Source: JBDKGV01 sp039798005
GTDB taxonomy: Bacteria; Fibrobacterota; Fibrobacteria; UBA5070
Reading direction: 5' to 3'
Assembly (NCBI GenBank): GCA_039798005.1
Contig: JBDKGV010000018.1
Coordinates: 1-23,899, forward strand
DNA length: 23,899 nucleotides
The notes beneath the pieces are model-generated. The model ran no database searches. It was given only the letters and a program-made list of their open reading frames with translations, and was not told the DNA's origin. Made by a program: the position numbers and the translations under genes. Shown piece by piece: positions 14,939 to 21,116 of the stretch (its first letter is position 1; each line of letters starts with the position of its first letter).

Positions 14939-15720
14939 GCGGCTTTTCAGCGGGTGAGCTGCTTCTGATCCTGATCCTGTGTCTGGTATTCCTGGACCCC
15001 AAGGATGCCGGGAAGTTCTGGGGGCGCCTGATGCGCTGGAAGAAGCAATTTCAGGATTTGACGGATTCCGTCAAGAAGGAACTGACTGAGGTGGTGGCCG
15101 AGCCGACTGCGCAGGCGGCCTCGGTGCTTGCCGTCACGGAATGGTGGAACGAGACCGACCCGAAGGCCCTGCGGCAATGGGCCCGCGAACGGCTTGCCAT
15201 CGTGGACCAGGAAAAGCGCGACTCAGCCGCAGGGCAGGTGCTGGCGCGCCTTGCCCCGTGGCCCATGTGGCAGGAGGCCACGGACATCGCCCTGTTCGCC
15301 TCCACGGAAGGGGAGATTCCCACCGAAGCTTTGTTGGAGGCCGCCCTATCCCAGGGCAAGCGGGTCTGGATGCCGTGGACGGGGGAAGAGCCCGGTCAGA
15401 TGGACTTTGCGCCCATCCAAGGCCCGAGTGACTTGGTGCCGGGGCGGTTTGGCATCCTGTGCCCGCGCGAAGAGCTGCGGGTTGGGCAGGCGATTCCGGA
15501 TCGCCTTTTGGTGCTGGTTCCGGGGATGGTCTTTGATCACCACGGAAACCGCATCGGGCGCGGCAAAGGCTATTACGACCGCTGGCTGGCCCGTTTCCCC
15601 GGTGCCGTGCGCGTGGGGCTGTGCTTTGATGTGCAGGTGCATCCGGGGCGGCTTGCCCCGGCGTCGCACGACATGCCGATGCACCACTTGCTCACGGAAT
15701 ACCGGCTGGAATCCTTCTAG
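14935..15720 (+). CDS. TatB-like membrane anchor fused to 5-formyltetrahydrofolate cyclo-ligase
   Basis: 261 residues. Residues 1-55 are TatA/TatB-like: a TM helix GELLLILILCLVFL with Glu8 (conserved in TatB), a hinge LDPKDAG where TatB has 'LGP..LP', and an amphipathic helix to KKELTEV. An Ala-rich linker (55-72) leads to a complete cyclo-ligase domain (about 75-261) with PGMVFDHHGNRIGRGKGYYD (196-215) and HDMPMHHLLTE. The enzyme converts 5-formyl-THF to 5,10-methenyl-THF using ATP. Start ATG 14935 overlaps the tatC stop and sits where tatB normally lies. An internal in-frame GTG at 15091 has AAGGA upstream, so a soluble cyclo-ligase made separately cannot be excluded. No other tatB is present in the window. 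Confidence 0.88.
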   Translation: MSGFSAGELLLILILCLVFLDPKDAGKFWGRLMRWKKQFQDLTDSVKKELTEVVAEPTAQAASVLAVTEWWNETDPKALRQWARERLAIVDQEKRDSAAGQVLARLAPWPMWQEATDIALFASTEGEIPTEALLEAALSQGKRVWMPWTGEEPGQMDFAPIQGPSDLVPGRFGILCPREELRVGQAIPDRLLVLVPGMVFDHHGNRIGRGKGYYDRWLARFPGAVRVGLCFDVQVHPGRLAPASHDMPMHHLLTEYRLESF

Positions 15721-15729
15721 AGAGGCCGC

Positions 15730-16620
15730 TCAAGCTTCCAGGTCTTCGGGCTTGATCCCCGTTGCACTTGTGATGATTTCCCAAGAGACTCCATGTTCAC
15801 GAAGCTTGCGAGCATCTTCGAGCTTCGATTCGCGCTTGCCTTGCTCAATCCCTTGCTCAATCCCTTGCTCAATCCCTTGCTCGATCCCTTGCTTGATGCC
15901 CAAGGCAAGCCCTTCCTCCCTGAACCATTCCATGATTTCCGGCATGTCCATCTCCTTGAGACGCTGATTGACTTCTTGTTGTTGCTCCAATTTCAATCTA
16001 CCCTCCACCACCCAGAAGGCAAAGTATTTACGGAAGCCTTTGAGATCCGACAGACGTTGGAATTCCATCGCGACATGCATCACCTGACCTACGGGATCGG
16101 CTCCGGCCATGTTCGGTGAAAAGGAAAGAGCGACCCGATTGGCCGTGGAGCGAAAATGCTCCAGATTCAACGACGGCACCTGCACGATGCGCGTGTGGAA
16201 AAAGAAGTGCTTCCGACCCAACGCCCCGCGCTCCACGGTGTCCTGAAGTTCCCTGGGGCGATCGTCGTCCACCAGCGCGATCGGCAAGATGTCCTCGCCG
16301 GGGAACCGACGCAGGAGCTCCAGGTAGTAGCTGGCGGTGCGCAACAGATCGAGTTTGCGGGCGTCGGACCAGTGTTCCACCAAGACAAGAATGGTCGAGG
16401 CGCCATCCTTGAATCGGAATCGAATGGCCAAGTCCATCGCCTGACCGGGACCGGGCGAGGCGGCATCATCCTTGGCCACCGCTGTGTCGAGGAATTGGAT
16501 GTCCACCGGCATTCCATGCTCTTGCACGACATCCTCGGCAAGGAATTCCAGCGCTTCGGCGGGGTAGTCCTTGATCAGGTTCTTCACGGCTTGGTCGTGC
16601 GAGAATTGCTCGATGCTCAT
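15730..16620 (-). CDS. Rpn/PD-(D/E)XK-type transposase-family protein with IEQG repeats
   Basis: 296 residues. The central region MDLAIRFRFKDG...ILVLVEHWSDARKLDLLR...YYLELL matches the Rpn/YhgA-like PD-(D/E)XK layout, where 'D..(W)R......LEHQS' is typical. Asp63 and Glu82 are candidate metal ligands; the usual Gln after EH is Trp here. Residues 241-261 are GI(K/E)Q tetrapeptides (five units), then a short helical tail ending GIKPEDLEA. Family members are DNA endonucleases linked to recombination, but many copies seem degenerate, and the function here is unproved. The start ATG 16620 lacks a good SD, and a perfect inverted repeat lies just upstream. Its stop is 10 bp from the convergent 5-FCL stop. 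Confidence 0.83.
   Translation of the reverse strand: MSIEQFSHDQAVKNLIKDYPAEALEFLAEDVVQEHGMPVDIQFLDTAVAKDDAASPGPGQAMDLAIRFRFKDGASTILVLVEHWSDARKLDLLRTASYYLELLRRFPGEDILPIALVDDDRPRELQDTVERGALGRKHFFFHTRIVQVPSLNLEHFRSTANRVALSFSPNMAGADPVGQVMHVAMEFQRLSDLKGFRKYFAFWVVEGRLKLEQQQEVNQRLKEMDMPEIMEWFREEGLALGIKQGIEQGIEQGIEQGIEQGKRESKLEDARKLREHGVSWEIITSATGIKPEDLEA
15841..15900. repeat. 12-bp tandem repeat inside the Rpn-type gene
   Basis: Five consecutive 12-bp units on the plus strand: TTGCTCAATCCC three times exactly (15841-15876), then TTGCTCGATCCC and TTGCTTGATGCC. On the coding (minus) strand each unit is four codons, so copy-number change would add or remove GIEQ tetrapeptides without shifting the frame. 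Confidence 0.95.
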
Positions 16621-16634
16621 GGATTGAATCTATC

Positions 16635-16660
16635 ATCCATTGCTCAAACGAGCAATGGAT
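16635..16660. repeat. Perfect 11-bp inverted repeat upstream of the Rpn-type gene
   Basis: ATCCATTGCTC (16635-16645), loop AAAC, then the exact inverse GAGCAATGGAT (16650-16660). It lies 14 bp upstream of the Rpn-type start and 30 bp past the stop of the large Ig-repeat gene, both minus strand. No T-run follows on the minus strand, so it is a poor classic terminator; an operator or an mRNA leader hairpin near the start codon is equally likely. Confidence 0.75.
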
Positions 16661-16690
16661 TTGTGAGATGGCCTCCTATGGTGGGTGCTG

Positions 16691-19099
16691 CTACTCCCCG
16701 CCCAGGTTCAGGTTCACTGATCCGGCCATGGTCAGACCTGAATTGAAGCCCCAGCCCATGCGGCCTGCGGGGGTGAGGCGCATGGGGCCGAGGCGGGCAT
16801 CGGCCTTGACGGCCCATCCGGCGAAGTTCTCCACCTGGTTCAGGAGTGGCCTTGCATCCAGCCACCACGAGGGGCCCGTCCAGAGCCATGGCTTCACGCC
16901 GCCCAGCAGGTCCAGACGGGTGAGCACCACCGAATTGTCGCGGCGGATCTGGTCGCGGCGGACCTTGTCCTTCACGGGCCACCAGGCGGTCTTGTAGGTC
17001 TGGACGCGGTTGAGGTTCCAGGCGGGGTTGGCCCCGTAATTGGCCCAGGTGAGGGTGACGTCCTTGGTGCCCGAGGTATCCGCCACCAGCATGGCCTGGT
17101 CGATCCATCCGGTCACGTCGAATTCGCTCTTCCAGGCGAAGGGGGCGTGCCATGTGAGGCTGCCCTGGAGACGCGCCATGCCGCCACCGGTGTAGAACTG
17201 CTTCGAGGGCGAGCGGGCGGTGAGGCCCACATCCATGGTCAGGCGATCCTCCCGGGTGCGGAAGAAATTGACTCCCAGGAAGAAGTAGGGCAGTTGCATG
17301 TCCAGACGCTCGGTCCAGCCGGTGAGACGCCCGAAGGATGGCGTGAAGAGGCCGATACGGGCTCCGCGCAGGTCGGTCCCGACGGTGAAGAGGCCAAGGT
17401 CGCTTTCGCTGCGTCCTTCAAGGAAGACCCCTTTGCCGGACGGGTCCACGACCCAGTCGATGGTCTGGATCGTGCGGTTGCCGTGGGCATCCTTGGCGAG
17501 GATCTCGGCGAAGTGCCGGCCCGTGACGTTGGCGGGAAGGATCAGGCGCTTGCCGTCCCAGCGCAACGGCGAGCGGGGTGGCAGGATCGCGACCAGGCTC
17601 ACGGAATCGCCTTCCGGGTCGATCGCGACGGGGCGGTAGCTGGCGCTCTGACCGTAGCGCAGCGAGTCGGATTCGAGCCCGGTGACGAAGCGCGGGGAAA
17701 GATCGGGCTTGACGGCAAAGGAGGTCATGACAGAATCCGTCATTCCATCGCGCAAGGCCCTCAGGACGAGATGGTAGGTACCGGTGCGGGTGGGCAGGAG
17801 TTCCAGCCATTCCTCGCTTGCGACCAGGCTGTCGCTGGCCCATGCCGACTGGTACCGGGCGCCGTCGTGCTTCCACTGGCCTTGGATGCCGGCCAGGTTC
17901 CAGCGGTAGCTGTGGCCTGAAACGAGGCTGTCCCAGGGTCGGTGCAGTGCCATGCCGCTTGAGCTGAGAGCCAGTTCCGGCTTGCGGACGGCCACGCTCC
18001 AAGTGGCGCAGGTGCTGTCGCCCAGCGGATCGCGGGCGCACAGCTCCAGGGGAAAGCTCTTGCCCAACAGGGAGTCGGGGGCTTGCCAGGAGAATTCCTG
18101 GCGCAAGGAGTCGAAATTCATCCCAAGAGGCTTGCGAACCACCCGCAAGGCCAGTTCGCGCAGGGCGTGGTCGGAATCGTTCAAGACCGGCTTGAAGTTC
18201 CAGCGGCGGCCGGGCTCGATGGCGGTCGGTTGGTTGGCGATGCGGGGCGGTTGGTTGACTGCGCATTCCAGCACGAAGGCCAGCGAATCGCTGCCGGCAT
18301 TGTTGGTGGCGCGCACCGTCAGGGGCCAGCGCCCGGTGGCCATGGGGGTTCCGGTGAGGGAGTGGTCGTCGGCGTTCCAGACCAGCCCCGGCGGGACGGT
18401 GCCGGAGAGGGTGTACTTCACCTCGCGGGTGGAGCCACCCAGCGGGTCGATGGCCCAGGCCTCCCAGCGGAACTCGCGGCCTCGGAAGCCGCGCGCAGGC
18501 GCAGGGCTCACCAGGCGGGGCGGGTTCTGGGCAAGCTTGGCGTTGTCCTGCCCGAGGGCGGCGGCATCGAGCTTGCCTGCCTTCAATTGTTCGATGAATC
18601 CGGGAGGGGCGCTCAGGACGAGTTGCCCGCCTTCAAAGGCCAGGAAGAGCTTTTGGCCGTCGGGCGAGGCCGCGAAGCTCTTTTGGAAGACGCGCAGGAG
18701 CTGTTCACCCAGCTCGTAGGCGCGACGCTCCTTGCCCACCGGTACGACCTTGGCGCGGTTGGCCCACGCGGCCGGATTGGCGGCGGCCTTCACGCGCACG
18801 ACGGGGGCCACCTTGAGCGCAGACAAGGCGCCTTCGGAGCGCAAGGTCTGCCAGACATCGGCATCCACCAGCACGGCCTTGTCCTGAAAGCGCAGGATGT
18901 CGCCTTGCTGGATTCCCAGGGAGGGGTTCCCGATCAGGAACACGGGGGTTCCGGTGGCCTTGAAGCGGGAGGCAAGCTTCTGGGCGATGGCGGGGTTCGA
19001 GACGGTGGCCACGCCGAAGCCGCCCATGGCGGAGGCGTTCCACTGGGCCGGAACGGATGCGGTCACGGCAAGGATGCCGGCAAGGATCAGGCGTTTCAT
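16691..19099 (-). CDS. Large outer-membrane protein with Ig-like repeats, third gene of a proton-channel operon
   Basis: 802 residues. A signal peptide (MKRLILAGILAVTASVPA) is followed by an unrecognised periplasmic-type domain (about 20-190). At least three Ig-like repeats follow. The best is 193-285, with SGTVPPGLVWNADDHSLTGT and GRWPLTVRATNNAG, the pattern of putative Ig (He_PIG/cadherin-like) domains. A second is at about 285-372 and a related one lies before VVDPSGKG. From about 560 to the end, aromatic alternating strands suggest a beta-barrel (DMQLPYFFLGVNFF, LDLLGGVKPWLWTGPSWW, MAGSVNLNLGGE). ATG 19099 overlaps the stop of the upstream ExbD-like gene by ATGA and has GGGAG upstream; the frame open to 19456 overlaps that gene. 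Inferred: the outer-membrane end of a trans-envelope complex driven by the two upstream proteins. Confidence 0.85.
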   Translation of the reverse strand: MKRLILAGILAVTASVPAQWNASAMGGFGVATVSNPAIAQKLASRFKATGTPVFLIGNPSLGIQQGDILRFQDKAVLVDADVWQTLRSEGALSALKVAPVVRVKAAANPAAWANRAKVVPVGKERRAYELGEQLLRVFQKSFAASPDGQKLFLAFEGGQLVLSAPPGFIEQLKAGKLDAAALGQDNAKLAQNPPRLVSPAPARGFRGREFRWEAWAIDPLGGSTREVKYTLSGTVPPGLVWNADDHSLTGTPMATGRWPLTVRATNNAGSDSLAFVLECAVNQPPRIANQPTAIEPGRRWNFKPVLNDSDHALRELALRVVRKPLGMNFDSLRQEFSWQAPDSLLGKSFPLELCARDPLGDSTCATWSVAVRKPELALSSSGMALHRPWDSLVSGHSYRWNLAGIQGQWKHDGARYQSAWASDSLVASEEWLELLPTRTGTYHLVLRALRDGMTDSVMTSFAVKPDLSPRFVTGLESDSLRYGQSASYRPVAIDPEGDSVSLVAILPPRSPLRWDGKRLILPANVTGRHFAEILAKDAHGNRTIQTIDWVVDPSGKGVFLEGRSESDLGLFTVGTDLRGARIGLFTPSFGRLTGWTERLDMQLPYFFLGVNFFRTREDRLTMDVGLTARSPSKQFYTGGGMARLQGSLTWHAPFAWKSEFDVTGWIDQAMLVADTSGTKDVTLTWANYGANPAWNLNRVQTYKTAWWPVKDKVRRDQIRRDNSVVLTRLDLLGGVKPWLWTGPSWWLDARPLLNQVENFAGWAVKADARLGPMRLTPAGRMGWGFNSGLTMAGSVNLNLGGE

Positions 19100-19635
19100 G
19101 GAGCGGACTCCCGTGCGACGCGAAGGGTGCGGTAGTGTTCCAGCAAGGCCTTGGAGGCGGGTCGGTCGCCGTAGTCCAAGGAGTCGCTTGCCGTGAACCA
19201 GGCCTGTTCCGTCTGGCTCCAGAGCAGGCGGCCATGGCGGAAGGTGGGGATGGAGCTGCGGTTCTGGATGCGCATCGATCCGAAGTTCTCGCTTGCGGTG
19301 TCGTGGCGCACCACGAGCAGGGTGGAATCCGGGAGCAGGGCTTCCAACCAGATGGCCCCTTCGCTGCGGGTGAGGCTGGTCATGAGCGCGCTCTCGCAGG
19401 AGAAGGCCGGCCCGTAGGTGTGGGCGTCGTTGACCCGGCCATGGGTGGTGACCCACTGGGAACTGCGCTCCCAGAAGGCATCGCGCCCCGATCGCTCGGT
19501 CTTGGCCTTGTCGATGTTGACCATGGGCACGAAGAAGACCACGCGCAACACCAGAAGGACCGTAAGCACGGTGAGCACGGAGTCGAACGAGATCGCCTCG
19601 CCGAGGTCCAGGGCTTTGTGACGGCGGCGCGACAC
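19096..19635 (-). CDS. ExbD/TolR-like single-TM protein
   Basis: 179 residues. A basic N-terminus (MSRRRHK) precedes one TM segment (about 16-39) reading SFDSVLTVLTVLLVL. Asp18 at the start of the helix matches the position of the essential Asp of ExbD (FIDVMLVLL) and TolR. An Arg (residue 31) interrupts the hydrophobic stretch, which is unusual. The 140-residue C-terminal domain is periplasmic by prediction; it does not show an obvious ExbD fold sequence or OmpA domain. GTG 19635 directly follows the TGA of the channel gene, with AGGAG upstream. Position between a MotA/TolQ-like channel gene and an outer-membrane protein gene supports the call; sequence similarity alone would be weak. Confidence 0.68.
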   Translation of the reverse strand: MSRRRHKALDLGEAISFDSVLTVLTVLLVLRVVFFVPMVNIDKAKTERSGRDAFWERSSQWVTTHGRVNDAHTYGPAFSCESALMTSLTRSEGAIWLEALLPDSTLLVVRHDTASENFGSMRIQNRSSIPTFRHGRLLWSQTEQAWFTASDSLDYGDRPASKALLEHYRTLRVARESAP

Positions 19636-20712
19636 TCAGGGCTCCTTGGCAGGAGCGATGGCTTCCGCCTTGGTGGCCAGGAACTGCCGGTAGTGGCTCT
19701 CGAATTCCAGGAGCTTTTCAATGCGGCTGGAGAGAGCGGCCTGGGCGCGGGCCACGGCCTCGACGGTCTCGCCGGTGCGTCCGATGGTGTCGAGCAGCAG
19801 CTGGAAATGGGCATCCATCTGCTCGCGGGTTTGAGGAAGGCTCATGACCGGGGCGCTGGCGACGGGGCGCCAAGTGCCCGACGGTGCCGCATGGCGGGCC
19901 TCGTAGATGCGCACGGCCATGGGCTGCAAGCGGGTGACGTTCCAGTCGGCCAGGTGGCGGTCGGCGATCTCGAAGCGGGTGAGGATGCGCTCCAGGGCCT
20001 GCACCACGACGGCTTCCAGCAGGATGGAGAAGCCGGTCGCGACCAAGGTGGCCATGATGGCGTAGGCGTCATGGTCGATGGCCGAGGCGATGTCGCGGAT
20101 GAAGCCCATCTCGCCGGCGGAGTCTGAAAGGCCCAGCACGGCGCGCTTCATGGGCGGGAAGGTGAGCAACAGCCCGATGAGGGTTCCCATGAACCCGATC
20201 TTGAGGATGTTGCGGTTCACCGAGATGTGCAGGCTCGCCAGCTTCTGGTCGCGGATGAAGCGGCGTTCCGAGGAATTCTCGATCAACTGGTCGGAGCCTT
20301 CCAAGATCCCTTGCAGGCCAAGGTTCACCCAGCGCAGCACGAGGTCGCGGGTGGGGCCGTCCTTGTGGTTCATCAAATTGGTACGCAACAGGGCCAAGTC
20401 CGGCTCGGATCCGGCTTCGCGCAGCAGGTTGATCACGGAAAGGGTGCTGGTGGCGCCTTTGCGGATCATCACCAAGTGTCGCCAGAGCATGATCTGGCCC
20501 ACGACGAACAGGGCGAGGATCAGGACCATGACGGGATTCTTCATCCAGGTGGGGTCGATGCGCATCACGCCCAGGAAGCCGAAGACGAGCAGGAACGGCG
20601 GGCCCGCCAGCCCCAAGCGGGCATTCTTGCGCACGCCTTCGAGCTCGCGCTCGGCATGCCACAAGGGTTCTTCGACGGCATGGCCGCCAATGGGTGGTTT
20701 GAAGGTGCTCAT
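19636..20712 (-). CDS. MotA/TolQ/ExbB-type proton-channel protein with C-terminal coiled coil
   Basis: 358 residues. Four TM segments are at about 35-51, 60-78, 168-186 and 217-238, a MotA-like topology. The channel core NILKIGFMGTLIGLLLTFPP (168-187) matches 'G..GT..GL...F' of this family; Thr177 is at the conserved Thr position. AIMATLVATGFSILLEAVVV forms the final helix. About 50 residues at the C-terminus (about 295-345) are heptad-like and probably coiled coil. The ATG at 20712 has GGAG seven bases upstream; the frame open to 20745 has no better start. First gene of a minus-strand operon with the ExbD-like and Ig-repeat genes. Expected role: couples proton flow to movement of the one-TM partner. 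TolQ, ExbB or MotA identity cannot be decided from sequence alone. Confidence 0.88.
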   Translation of the reverse strand: MSTFKPPIGGHAVEEPLWHAERELEGVRKNARLGLAGPPFLLVFGFLGVMRIDPTWMKNPVMVLILALFVVGQIMLWRHLVMIRKGATSTLSVINLLREAGSEPDLALLRTNLMNHKDGPTRDLVLRWVNLGLQGILEGSDQLIENSSERRFIRDQKLASLHISVNRNILKIGFMGTLIGLLLTFPPMKRAVLGLSDSAGEMGFIRDIASAIDHDAYAIMATLVATGFSILLEAVVVQALERILTRFEIADRHLADWNVTRLQPMAVRIYEARHAAPSGTWRPVASAPVMSLPQTREQMDAHFQLLLDTIGRTGETVEAVARAQAALSSRIEKLLEFESHYRQFLATKAEAIAPAKEP

Positions 20713-20763
20713 GGGAAACTCCGAAGCCTCTGAATTTGATCGCACAGCCGGTTCAACAGCGAT

Positions 20764-20793
20764 ACTCTATCATACCGGGAGACGATGAGGCAA
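20764..20793 (-). promoter_or_regulatory. Possible sigma70-type promoter for the channel operon
   Basis: Read on the minus strand: TTGCCT (20788-20793), an 18-bp spacer, then TAGAGT (20764-20769), each matching four of six consensus bases. It is about 50 bp upstream of the start at 20712. The match is modest and was found by eye. Confidence 0.28.
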
Positions 20794-21021
20794 GGATTTG
20801 CGGTTCAGGAAATGCTTCAATCCAGTTTCGAGGCGGGAGCTCTGCAATGCGGTGTCAAATAAGATGATATCCAGCTCCAACACGCATTTGTTGGGTGCGA
20901 AAATGACCAAAATGGCATGACAAAAGTGATCAATTCTCAACTGATACGACAATGCCGTCGTGGATGGAGCATGCAAAGGGCGCTCAGTCAAGAGAAACCA
21001 TGTTTTTTTTCGGCGCGCTAT

Positions 21022-21050
21022 TTGCTTTTTACTGTGTGAGAGTTTTAATT
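21022..21050 (+). promoter_or_regulatory. Possible sigma70-type promoter for the surface lipoprotein
   Basis: TTGCTT (21022-21027), a 17-bp spacer, then TTAATT (21045-21050), in the AT-richer region 67 bp before the lipoprotein start. A weak match; it would leave a leader of about 60 nt containing a small CAGGA/TCCTG hairpin. Confidence 0.28.
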
Positions 21051-21116
21051 GGTGCCATAGACCAAGACATACCCAGCGCGTTTGGCGCAGGAGCACAGCA
21101 TCCTGGGAGGGAAGCT

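Larger units (their letters stand above)
20713..21116. other. Gene-free, AT-richer divergent regulatory region (404 bp)
   Basis: The stretch separates the minus-strand channel operon from the plus-strand lipoprotein gene. It is visibly richer in A and T than its neighbours, with runs such as an eight-T tract near 21003-21010. It should hold promoters for both directions; weak candidates are listed separately. A minus-strand open frame across 20770-21096 has no signal peptide, domain or SD and is not called. A short hairpin (CAGGA, 8-nt loop, TCCTG) lies just before the SD of the lipoprotein gene. Confidence 0.6.

Noticed and set aside
15643..15661. CCGGGGC/GCCCCGG hairpin near the end of the cyclo-ligase gene
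   Set aside because: It is inside the coding sequence and has no following T-run; it looks like chance from Pro/Gly/Arg/Ala codons.
15730..16660. An insertion sequence around the Rpn-type gene
   Set aside because: The inverted repeat is on one side only, no target-site duplication or matching terminal repeat was seen at the 15720-15730 end, and the gene abuts 5-FCL by 10 bp.
20770..21096. A 108-codon minus-strand frame in the gene-free region
   Set aside because: No SD, no domain, no signal peptide; it lies in AT-richer DNA expected to hold promoters for both flanking operons.
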